Source: an uncultured Robinsoniella sp. (lineage in GTDB: Bacteria > Bacillota > Clostridia > Lachnospirales > Lachnospiraceae). From it: a stretch of DNA of 28,529 nt. Location: contig UQCR01000090.1 of NCBI GenBank assembly GCA_900539655.1, positions 1-28,529 of the forward strand. The letters are read 5' to 3'. Under the pieces are notes generated by a model. It worked only from the letters and a program-made list of their open reading frames with translations, was not told where the DNA came from and made no database searches. Made by a program: the position numbers and the translations under genes. Positions within the stretch are counted from its first letter, which is position 1, and each line of letters starts with the position of its first letter. Of this stretch, positions 15,977 to 22,747 are shown in pieces.

Positions 15977-16881
15977 TAGGTATCCACCTCCCTGGATCTT
16001 AAGTATTTATTCAATGCAAACGTAATTCCCACTATGAAAAATGAAAGGATTAAGGCACTTGCGCTGGATTTTCCAAGCAATCCCATTCCAAACGCCCGGA
16101 AAGTATAGGTGCTCAGCACCTGGGTATCGAATCCGGGCCCCCCTCCGGTAAGGGAGTAAACCAGATCAAATACTTTCAGTCCCCCCGTAATGTTCAAGGT
16201 TACCACAACCGTAAAAGACGGTGCCAGCAGAGGAAGCGTAATCCTCTTAAACTGCTGCCATTTTGTTGCTCCGTCTATCTGAGCGCTTTCATAATACTCA
16301 CCCGGAATTGCCTGCAGCCCCGAGATAAACAGGAACATGGTAAATCCCGCCCACATCCATACTTCAATAATAATAATCCAGAGCATTGCAGTACCATAGC
16401 TTCCAAGCCAGTCTCTGGTAAGATCCGCCTGACCGATTGCCGTCAGAAAGTTATTGATCAGTCCGTCCTGCTTAAGTACTCCTGTAAACAAAAGCCCGAC
16501 AATCATACAGCTGAGAACGCAAGGCAGATAGAACAAGGTTCTGAAAATACTGTTGCCTTTGAACTTCTGCACCACCAGCAGTGCCAGCAGCAGCCCAACC
16601 ACTGTTTTAAATACAGTCGTGCTCAGTGCAAAGAGCATTGTATTCCAAAGGGAACGCAGAAATACTTCATCCTGGAATAAATTTATCACGTTTCGCAGTC
16701 CGATAAATTTGGCATTGTCCATCCGGTCCATGTTCCAATCCGTAAAGGAGTAAAAAAATGCAGTAATAATTGGTACAATAAAAAATATGGTATAAACCAG
16801 TGCCGCCGGCGCTCCCAGCCACATGGGATAAATTTTTGATAACTGTTTCTTATTAATAGCAACCACCTCTTTCTCAATCAA
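15976..16881 (-). CDS. Carbohydrate ABC importer permease (MalF/UgpA type)
   Basis: Up to 301-aa six-helix permease of the UgpA/LacF type. The first helix starts at about residue 23 (APAALVYTIFFIVPIITAFF), and the EAA loop reads ESAQIDGATKWQQFKRITLP. It pairs with the MalG-type permease. The start codon is unclear. The open frame begins with TTG at 16881, which lacks a ribosome binding site, whereas AGAGGTGG lies 5 nt before an ATT at 16857; the first ATG (16824) is inside the conserved N-terminus and has no site. A strong hairpin separates it from the binding-protein gene. Confidence 0.92.
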   Translation of the reverse strand: MIEKEVVAINKKQLSKIYPMWLGAPAALVYTIFFIVPIITAFFYSFTDWNMDRMDNAKFIGLRNVINLFQDEVFLRSLWNTMLFALSTTVFKTVVGLLLALLVVQKFKGNSIFRTLFYLPCVLSCMIVGLLFTGVLKQDGLINNFLTAIGQADLTRDWLGSYGTAMLWIIIIEVWMWAGFTMFLFISGLQAIPGEYYESAQIDGATKWQQFKRITLPLLAPSFTVVVTLNITGGLKVFDLVYSLTGGGPGFDTQVLSTYTFRAFGMGLLGKSSASALILSFFIVGITFALNKYLRSREVDT

Positions 16882-16882
16882 A

Positions 16883-16904
16883 AGGAGCTGCTATTGCAGC
16901 TCCT
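16883..16904 (-). other. Hairpin between binding-protein and permease genes
   Basis: AGGAGCTGC and GCAGCTCCT form a perfect 9 bp stem with a 4 nt loop, followed by TTTTGATTG on the minus strand. Such partial terminators or RNase barriers after a binding-protein gene are known to keep its product in excess over the permeases. It also occupies the place where a permease ribosome binding site would lie. Confidence 0.7.
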
Positions 16905-16918
16905 CTATTTTCTGTATC

Positions 16919-18292
16919 TTAGAATCCTTCTGCACCCTGATCAATCATATACTGTTCAAAGTCGCCCTGGAATTTCTCCATGATCTGTTTTCCATCCATA
17001 TTACCTTTTGCAGGAGCATCCACGTAATATACATATAAAGTACTTTCAAACAACGGATTTAAATCCATCACTGAGTAGTTAAACTCCGGGATAACCTTTC
17101 CGGCTTCAATATATTTTTCATTTACAGCTTTCAGGTATTCCGGTACTTCTCCGCCATTTACATCCTGGAAAGCCGGGAATGCCGGTCTTTCTTCGAAATA
17201 CAAATCGGCATATTCAGGAGTTGACCAGAGATTCAGCACCTTCTTAACGGTATCCATATTCTTAGAATTTTTATAAACTACAAAACCAGCAGATGACATA
17301 TTCTCTGTCATTACATCCACGCCGTCTTTCATAGACATTGCGAACATTCCTATCTTAGCTTCCGGATTAGCCTCCAGCACTGAGGCTGCAAAGAAATCAC
17401 CGTTAAAATGCATGGCTGCTTTACCTTCGGCAACCGCTAGAATAGCATCGTCATAAGTAGCGGAAGCAAAATTATCATTAATAAATCCTTTTTCATAAAG
17501 GCTTAAGTATTTATCAATTACTTCTGCAAACTCAGGAACATCCGTCCATTTTGCTTCATTTTTCATTATCTTTTCGCTGAACTCTTTCACTTTCTCATCA
17601 CCAAGGGTCTTCGCAAAATTATCGGTCATAAGAACCTGGGGAACCCAAGTGTCCTTTGGCATAAAAATAGGTGTTACTCCGCTGTCCTTGATCTTCTGGC
17701 ATACATCCAGGAATTCCTCCCAGGTATTTGGAACAGTCACGCCGCACTTCTGAAATACATCTTCGTTATAAGTAAATCCATGTACCCCTGGTACGGACAG
17801 GAACGGAAATCCATAAATTTTACCATCATCTGCGGTTACATTTTCCGGTATCTTTAATTTGCTTACCCATTCTTCACCGGACATATCTGCAAAATTAGCA
17901 GCCGGATCCACGATGTCATAAATAGCAGGCACATTGTAATCGATTAAGTCCGGACACTCACCGGAATTCAGTTTCATTTTAATCATGTTCAATGACTCAT
18001 CATCCGGAACCACCTGAACATCCACTTTAATATTCTCTTCTTTCTCTAACTTTTTAATCATATTCTGCAGACCCGGGAAATTCCTGGACTGCTGTACAAG
18101 TGCGGTGATCTTCTGTGTTTCACCTGTCTTACTTTCTTCGGCCCCCTTCGTTTCTGAATCTGCCTGAGCCTCGGTAACCTCTTTGCCTGATGTAGCCGCC
18201 TTATCCGAACTATTATTGCCCGTACCGCATGCTGCAAGTGAAAGAACCATTGCTGCCGATAACAGAACTGCTGCTGCTTTTTTCTTTTTCAT
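16919..18292 (-). CDS. Extracellular sugar-binding lipoprotein of the ABC importer
   Basis: 457 aa. A lipoprotein signal peptide ends in LSLAAC with lipidated Cys22, followed by a Ser/Lys/Glu-rich linker (to about residue 58). The body is a cluster B (MalE-like) solute-binding fold: ITALVQQSRNFPGLQNMI opens it, and VTVPNTWEEFLDVCQKIKDSG is the typical lobe-hinge segment. It is tethered outside the membrane and delivers oligosaccharide to the two permeases encoded next. The ribosome binding site GAGAGAGGAG is 8 nt from ATG 18292. GH16 lies 105 bp upstream in the same direction, so cleavage and capture are probably coexpressed. Ligand unknown. Confidence 0.94.
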   Translation of the reverse strand: MKKKKAAAVLLSAAMVLSLAACGTGNNSSDKAATSGKEVTEAQADSETKGAEESKTGETQKITALVQQSRNFPGLQNMIKKLEKEENIKVDVQVVPDDESLNMIKMKLNSGECPDLIDYNVPAIYDIVDPAANFADMSGEEWVSKLKIPENVTADDGKIYGFPFLSVPGVHGFTYNEDVFQKCGVTVPNTWEEFLDVCQKIKDSGVTPIFMPKDTWVPQVLMTDNFAKTLGDEKVKEFSEKIMKNEAKWTDVPEFAEVIDKYLSLYEKGFINDNFASATYDDAILAVAEGKAAMHFNGDFFAASVLEANPEAKIGMFAMSMKDGVDVMTENMSSAGFVVYKNSKNMDTVKKVLNLWSTPEYADLYFEERPAFPAFQDVNGGEVPEYLKAVNEKYIEAGKVIPEFNYSVMDLNPLFESTLYVYYVDAPAKGNMDGKQIMEKFQGDFEQYMIDQGAEGF

Positions 18293-18341
18293 TTATAATA
18301 CTCCTCTCTCTGATTTATATTTATAAAATAATACAATTTTA

Positions 18342-18380
18342 GGTTTTCGTACATGCCATATTTTAAAATGCTGCATGTCC
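18342..18380 (-). other. Intercistronic hairpin after the GH16 gene
   Basis: ACATGC and GCATGT pair around a loop that itself contains ATTTTAAAAT. No T-tract follows, so read-through from GH16 into the binding-protein gene is expected. Confidence 0.35.
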
Positions 18381-18397
18381 TTTTTTTAAACTTTTTA

Positions 18398-19642
18398 CTA
18401 TTTATACCATCTGACATAATCCACTTCCATTTCAGCCGGAAGAAACTCATCTGCAATAGTACCAATCCAGCCTCCAAGTCCATAGCTTAAAATAAAGATT
18501 TCCGGCGTATTGGGCACATTATTTTCCTGTGTTGCCACTACCTCTCCGTCCAGCATAAAATGAATGTACTCAGGTGTCCATTCCATCCCAAACTTATGCC
18601 ACTTATATGGATTCTTTATAGTTGGCTGTGTATGGTATTTCTCATGTGGATCATATGTATAGTTGTCATAATGCATGGTAATCCAGTATTTTTCAGCAAG
18701 TCCTGCATATTCCGGTGCTCCTTTCGGATGAGGCCTTTCCAGAATATCAATCTCGGCACCAAAATTCTTTTCATCTCCCCAGAGCCAGCCGCCATTTACT
18801 TCATCTGCCTGAGGCATTGTCCACACTGCCGGATTGCTTCCCGGTACATCCGGGATTTTAACCATTGCCTCTACATATCCATATTTTTCTTCTAATTTAT
18901 CTCTTGTCTGCACCATCGCAGAACGATAATGGCTTGTCTGTCCGTCAAAAAACGTATCTTCTTTACTTCCAAGCAGCCGTAAGGTTCCTTCCCTTACATA
19001 TGCATTATCAGGATGAACCGCAATCTCCGGTGAATTTCCGTAACGGAATAATCCCGACTCTTTTAAGTCTACACACCAGTTATTCCATTTTGTAAGATCC
19101 AACGCATCACCACTGAAGTTATCTTCAAATATAAGAACCTTTCCGGGAATTTCAGGTGCTGTTGCTGACGATACACTCACTTCACAGAATGCTGATTCTC
19201 CAGCTTCCGTATAACCGGTTATCGTTCCGGTCCCTTCTTTTTTCCCCGTTACCGTACCGTCTTCTCCAACCGTTACTGCCCCGGGATTGCTGCTGTTCCA
19301 TGTGATGCTCTGTCCGGTATATTCCGTTAACTGAAGTGTTTTACTCTCTCCTTCTGTCAACGCCATAGTCTGCTGGCTGATACCAGCCTTTTTAACGGTT
19401 TCATAAAAGGTAAACTCCGTTTCCCATGCGGCGTCCCAAAAAGTGTTCCGGTCCCGGTCAAATGCTTTTGCAATTTCAGCCCCTCTGTGCTCACTGTTTG
19501 CCGTAACACTCATTTCTCCTGCATCCACTTCCTGCTGGTAATCATTGCTTTTCCCGTTTTCCTTTGCCATTCCCAAAAACCCCGCAGAACAGAAAACCAT
19601 TGCAAATGTCAAAGTACCATAAATAAATTGTTTTGATTTCAT
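18398..19642 (-). CDS. Secreted GH16 endo-glycanase with Big_2 domain and truncated F5/8 module
   Basis: 414 aa. A signal peptide (about 1-26) is followed by residues 43-80 resembling only the start of an F5/8-type C (CBM32) sugar-binding module (ANSEHRGAEIAKAFDRDRNTFWDAAWE), then a bacterial Ig-like Big_2 domain (about 86-160) and a GH16 domain (about 168-414). The catalytic motif is EIDILE: nucleophile E297, D299 and acid/base E302. This is the bulged ExDxxE form found in laminarinases, agarases and endo-beta-galactosidases, not the ExDxE form of lichenases. It cleaves beta-1,3- or beta-1,4-linked glycans outside the cell; the exact glycan is not certain. Ribosome binding site GGGAGG, 6 nt from ATG. 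First gene of the importer locus. Confidence 0.9.
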   Translation of the reverse strand: MKSKQFIYGTLTFAMVFCSAGFLGMAKENGKSNDYQQEVDAGEMSVTANSEHRGAEIAKAFDRDRNTFWDAAWETEFTFYETVKKAGISQQTMALTEGESKTLQLTEYTGQSITWNSSNPGAVTVGEDGTVTGKKEGTGTITGYTEAGESAFCEVSVSSATAPEIPGKVLIFEDNFSGDALDLTKWNNWCVDLKESGLFRYGNSPEIAVHPDNAYVREGTLRLLGSKEDTFFDGQTSHYRSAMVQTRDKLEEKYGYVEAMVKIPDVPGSNPAVWTMPQADEVNGGWLWGDEKNFGAEIDILERPHPKGAPEYAGLAEKYWITMHYDNYTYDPHEKYHTQPTIKNPYKWHKFGMEWTPEYIHFMLDGEVVATQENNVPNTPEIFILSYGLGGWIGTIADEFLPAEMEVDYVRWYK

Positions 19643-19680
19643 CTTTTTCCTCCCATTCTTTTTTTTACTACAATTATTAC

Positions 19681-19736
19681 CTTATAGGAATCCTTCAAAA
19701 TTGTACATGTACAATATTCAAATCTTATATGTACAA
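19681..19736 (-). promoter_or_regulatory. Operator and candidate promoter of the GH16/ABC operon
   Basis: TTGTACATGTACAA (19701-19714) is a perfect 14 bp palindrome. On the minus strand TTGTACAT also occurs at 19729-19736, exactly 22 bp from the copy at 19707-19714, that is, two helical turns. A -10-like TATAAG lies at 19681-19686 with no good -35, as expected for an activated promoter, and the palindrome overlaps where the -35 should be. Likely binders are the AraC-type response regulator of this locus or a GntR/AraR-like repressor. Confidence 0.6.
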
Positions 19737-19813
19737 ATTTAAAAATCCCTTTTCACAGAATACTTGTGTTCAGCGTTTCCACCTGAATATTGCCAAAACA
19801 GTATAATAGACAG

Positions 19814-19854
19814 CATAAGTGCCCTGACGCAAAACTGCGGCCAGGGCACTTATG
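19814..19854 (-). terminator. Hairpin downstream of the Nudix gene
   Basis: CATAAGTGCCCTG and CAGGGCACTTATG form a perfect 13 bp stem, with an inner CGC/GCG helix in the loop. The flanks are only weakly T-rich on either strand. It most likely ends the lrgAB-Nudix transcript. Confidence 0.65.
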
Positions 19855-19862
19855 TTCTCATA

Positions 19863-20702
19863 TCATTTCTTTCTTGTAAATACCACAAATTTGTGACCGT
19901 AATTACTCCAGACAGTACATGGCTCCTTTGCAAAATAAAAACTGCTAAAGAGCGCCTCCGATTCGGAAAGCCGAAATGCCAGTTCAAACAATTCCTGTGT
20001 CATGGTAAAATAGATCTGATCCTCCTTTAAGCACAATTTCTCCAGATATTCTATTTCCTCGGGTTTTAACACTGTCTGAATACGATCTCTTTCATCCTGT
20101 TTTAAACTGCCATAATAAAAGTCCAGATAAGAATTCTCCATACCATTTTCTATGATTTTATCCTGAAGATACTGATACAGATCATCTTTGGATCCTTCTA
20201 AATACACCCAGTCATAATCCCGAAATCCCTCATCTATATTCTGCATACAGATACAGCCCTTATTTATTAACTCTTCCACCGTCATAGGCACCGGTCCGAA
20301 TATCTCCTTAGACATTTTCAGAATCTCCAGCATATGGCCGATATTGCCTTCCCCGGCAAACTTTTTCATGTTGAAGAAATTCTCTTCAAATCCCAGCCAA
20401 TGCAGCGGATGCTTTTCCGGCTTGAGTGTGACATCATGTTTTAACACTCCAGCATATACTTCCATTCTCATATCCTGCAGGTGCCAGCAAAAGTCCATAA
20501 AGTAATACAACTTTACATCCTCCCTGCCGATACCGGTCTCTTCCTCCAGCTCACGGTAGGCCGCATCCTCTGAGGTTTCTCCCGGTTCTATTTTTCCTCC
20601 TACAAAATTAAACAGACCCTCATATGGATCATTCATTCTTTTACAAAACAGTACCCGGTCCTTTTCAGGATTCAAAATAATAATCGTATTATAATTTCGC
20701 AT
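19863..20702 (-). CDS. Nudix hydrolase with an unrecognised C-terminal domain
   Basis: 279 aa, about twice the length of a simple Nudix enzyme. The Nudix box is intact at residues 36-58: G36, E42, then REL-E-EE-T-G-I (R50 to I58). The fold begins NYNTIIILNPEKDRVLFCKR, as in MutT/ADP-ribose-type enzymes that hydrolyse nucleoside diphosphate derivatives. Residues about 150-279 form a separate, acidic then aromatic-rich domain (ending FSSFYFAKEPCTVWSNYGHKFVVF) that I do not recognise. The ribosome binding site AGGGGG is 5 nt from ATG, 52 bp after lrgB, so it is probably cotranscribed with lrgAB. The substrate cannot be inferred from the box alone. Confidence 0.88.
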   Translation of the reverse strand: MRNYNTIIILNPEKDRVLFCKRMNDPYEGLFNFVGGKIEPGETSEDAAYRELEEETGIGREDVKLYYFMDFCWHLQDMRMEVYAGVLKHDVTLKPEKHPLHWLGFEENFFNMKKFAGEGNIGHMLEILKMSKEIFGPVPMTVEELINKGCICMQNIDEGFRDYDWVYLEGSKDDLYQYLQDKIIENGMENSYLDFYYGSLKQDERDRIQTVLKPEEIEYLEKLCLKEDQIYFTMTQELFELAFRLSESEALFSSFYFAKEPCTVWSNYGHKFVVFTRKK

Positions 20703-20754
20703 AACTGCCCCCTATCTCTGTATTATTAAAGGCGTATCAGCTGAGAATCATACT

Positions 20755-21447
20755 TTACAGAAAGTTAGCAAAAATCGAGGCTCCCACTACGGTTAATATA
20801 CCGGAAACCGCAATTGACAAACTGCTCATTGCTCCTTCTACCTCTCCAAGTTCCAGCGCTTTTGATGTTCCGATTGCGTGTGAAGAGGTGCCCAGTGCCA
20901 GCCCTACCGCTATTGGTTCATAGATGCGGAATAATTTACACACCAGCTCCCCAACAATATTTCCAAGTACGCCGGTTACAATAATAACAGCCACCGTAAT
21001 TGTCGTAACTCCGCCTAATTCATCCGACACTCCCACTCCAATCGCAGTCGTGATAGACTTTGGTAATAGTGTAACATAATATTGATGTTCAAGTCCAAAC
21101 AAATATGCCAGCGCCAGCACGCTGACTAAACTGGACAGTACTCCGGACACGATTCCAAAAGTGACCGCCACCATATTCTTTTTCAAAAGCTCCAACTGCT
21201 GATATAGCGGTATCGCCAGACAGACCGTCGCAGGAGTCAGCAGATAACTGAGATATTTTGCAGATTCATTAAAACTGTCATAATCCACACCCAGGAGTTT
21301 AATCACCAAAATAACAAATATAATCGATATCAGCAACGGATTAAAAACTGCCTTCTTAAATTTTTTCCGTATCAATATCCCTAATACATATCCTAAAATA
21401 CATACTGCAACGCCAAAATAAACGGATTCACATAGAAATTCTTTCAC
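20755..21447 (-). CDS. lrgB: LrgB family membrane protein
   Basis: 230-aa polytopic membrane protein of the LrgB/CidB/YohK family. The conserved segment LLPKSITTAIGVGVSDELGG and the later GLALGTSSHAIGTSKALELGEVEGAMSSLS are diagnostic. LrgAB was described as an antiholin-like system opposing autolysis, and related pairs act in export or uptake of small carboxylates such as pyruvate. The start is GTG at 21447 with AGGG upstream, inside the last 20 nt of lrgA, so the two are translationally coupled. Confidence 0.94.
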   Translation of the reverse strand: MKEFLCESVYFGVAVCILGYVLGILIRKKFKKAVFNPLLISIIFVILVIKLLGVDYDSFNESAKYLSYLLTPATVCLAIPLYQQLELLKKNMVAVTFGIVSGVLSSLVSVLALAYLFGLEHQYYVTLLPKSITTAIGVGVSDELGGVTTITVAVIIVTGVLGNIVGELVCKLFRIYEPIAVGLALGTSSHAIGTSKALELGEVEGAMSSLSIAVSGILTVVGASIFANFL

Positions 21448-21808
21448 TGTTTTCCCTGTCCTTTCGCTGTTTTTGAATAATCTTCTGAGATGACTTTCCT
21501 GTTACCACCATAACAATAATCGTTGTCACAAATGTAATAACTACGATTGGAAGTAAAATCTTCTGCAGATCCCCCCAGACCACAATCAGGCCTACCGCGG
21601 CTGGAATAAACATGGGTGGCATAATATCAAGCAGAAAATGTGCTGCATTGATCACCCTGTGAAGTTTAATTATTTTCGTTGACAGGCAAAAAAGCATCAA
21701 TACCAAACCATAAATACTCGCCGGTATCGGAAGGGGAATAAAATGATGCATCATTTCCCCTAAAAAGGTAACAATCAAAATAATCCCAAATTGACCCAGT
21801 AATTGCAT
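21428..21808 (-). CDS. lrgA: LrgA/CidA family holin-like membrane protein
   Basis: 126 aa with four hydrophobic helices and a basic C-terminal tail (KSSQKIIQKQRKDREN), the usual size and shape of CidA/LrgA. The family motif PIPASIYGLVLMLFCL and the segment FIPAAVGLIVVW are present. It partners LrgB in the membrane. The ribosome binding site AAAGGAG is well spaced from ATG 21808. A strong promoter 150 nt upstream leads to a leader with a possible attenuator hairpin. No LytTR or LytSR gene is next to it, unlike in staphylococci. Confidence 0.93.
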   Translation of the reverse strand: MQLLGQFGIILIVTFLGEMMHHFIPLPIPASIYGLVLMLFCLSTKIIKLHRVINAAHFLLDIMPPMFIPAAVGLIVVWGDLQKILLPIVVITFVTTIIVMVVTGKSSQKIIQKQRKDRENSERISM

Positions 21809-21891
21809 AATCTCTCCTTTTCATACGTGATACCATGTTCTTACAAACAATGATTTGCGCACTTTCATACGCCGGCTGGTACAGCAATTTC

Positions 21892-21919
21892 TAAAAAGCC
21901 AGCAATTCCAATGGCTGCT
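21892..21919 (-). promoter_or_regulatory. Possible attenuator in the lrgAB leader
   Basis: On the minus strand AGCAGC (21914-21919) can pair with GCTgGCT (21897-21903, one bulged G), and TTTTT follows. The 3' arm GCTGGC can alternatively pair with GCCGGC near 21871-21876, so a switch between two structures is possible. Confidence 0.35.
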
Positions 21920-21960
21920 TAGAAAACGCCGCACATGACTACATTATCAGATACCAAATT

Positions 21961-21989
21961 ATTGTATAATTGTATACAATCTTTGTCAA
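21961..21989 (-). promoter_or_regulatory. lrgAB promoter with palindromic operator in the spacer
   Basis: TTGACA (21984-21989), 17 bp, TACAAT (21961-21966) on the minus strand. The spacer contains the perfect 12 bp palindrome ATTGTATACAAT (21969-21980), which fits the TNGTNNNACNA pattern of many GntR-family operators. A repressor here would block the promoter directly. Confidence 0.8.
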
Positions 21990-22089
21990 GTGTTATGCTG
22001 TATGTAATTTATCTAATACCCCGGATAATTTTATGCAACTATACAAAGGATCTTTCCCTTACAGCATTATTAGTATCCATGCCAAAGCT

Positions 22090-22542
22090 TCATTCTTTGG
22101 CAATAGCTCTCTCCACAAGCCTTCGAAAAGCCTCTTCAAAACGAATATCGTCTTCCTCAGTCCTCTTCCTCGGTCCTTTCCCATGGAATTTGGATGAACT
22201 TCTCCGGGCCTTCTTAGACATATGCCGTTCGAACAACATCTGGTCTATATTCTCATTGGTATATTCTTTACCACTCTGGTGCATCACATACACCCCTTTG
22301 CCAAGGGCCATTGCCGCAACACCGTAATCCTGTGTTACCACAATGTCCCCTCTGGCGGACTTTCCAATCAGGGCAAAATCTGCTGAATCTGCCCCTTTGT
22401 CAACTATAATTACCTGCGCATAATCCGAACTCATTACATGTGAAGTATCACAAATCAAAACCAGCGAAATGTCCTTCTCCTTAGCCACTTTCTCTGCGAT
22501 TTTCACTACAGGGCATGCATCAGCGTCCACTAAAATCTTCAT
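22090..22542 (-). CDS. YaiI/YqxD family protein (DUF188)
   Basis: 150-aa soluble protein of the YaiI/YqxD family, recognised from the start MKILVDADACPV, the middle VDKGADSADFALIG, VVTQDYGVAAMAL and the basic KKARRSSSKFHGKGPRKR. The acidic residues DADAC and D-S-A-D resemble the PIN/NYN-type nuclease fold; the cellular role has not been established. ATG 22542 follows AGGGAGGAAG. A 140 bp structured element lies just upstream and may be its leader. No terminator was found downstream. Confidence 0.93.
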   Translation of the reverse strand: MKILVDADACPVVKIAEKVAKEKDISLVLICDTSHVMSSDYAQVIIVDKGADSADFALIGKSARGDIVVTQDYGVAAMALGKGVYVMHQSGKEYTNENIDQMLFERHMSKKARRSSSKFHGKGPRKRTEEDDIRFEEAFRRLVERAIAKE

Positions 22543-22599
22543 ATCTTCCTCCCTAATCCTGTCTTTAAATTACTATCTGACAGACAATCCAGTTTGCAT

Positions 22600-22739
22600 T
22601 GTGTAATTAACTGTGAATAGAGTGCCTGATTTCTGTTTCAGAAGTGTTACTGTAAAACGACGGCGTAGCGGACTACGACTAGATTTACAGGCACCGCTCT
22701 GGCACGGATATCGGGTATTATATCACCGTTAATTACACA
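22600..22739 (-). repeat. 140 bp nested inverted-repeat element, possible structured leader RNA or MITE
   Basis: The ends are a perfect 12 bp inverted pair, TGTGTAATTAAC and GTTAATTACACA. Inside are GTGCCTG/CAGGCAC, CTGTAAA/TTTACAG, CGTAG/CTACG around a 4 nt loop, and TTCTG/CAGAA around 3 nt. On the minus strand an extended -10 (TGATATAAT, 22717-22725) lies at one end, so the element could be the start of the YaiI/YqxD transcript. No target-site duplication is obvious, so the mobile-element reading is unproven. Confidence 0.6.
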
Positions 22740-22747
22740 CCGCAGTA

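Noticed and set aside
21666..21887. A 73-codon minus-strand frame overlapping lrgA and its leader.
   Set aside because: Out of frame with lrgA and without a ribosome binding site; the lrgA frame has clear family motifs.
21993..22076. Inverted pair TTATGCTGTA / TACAGCATTA between the YaiI/YqxD and lrgA genes.
   Set aside because: Arms are only 9 matching bases about 60 nt apart with no T-tract, so too weak to call a terminator or operator.
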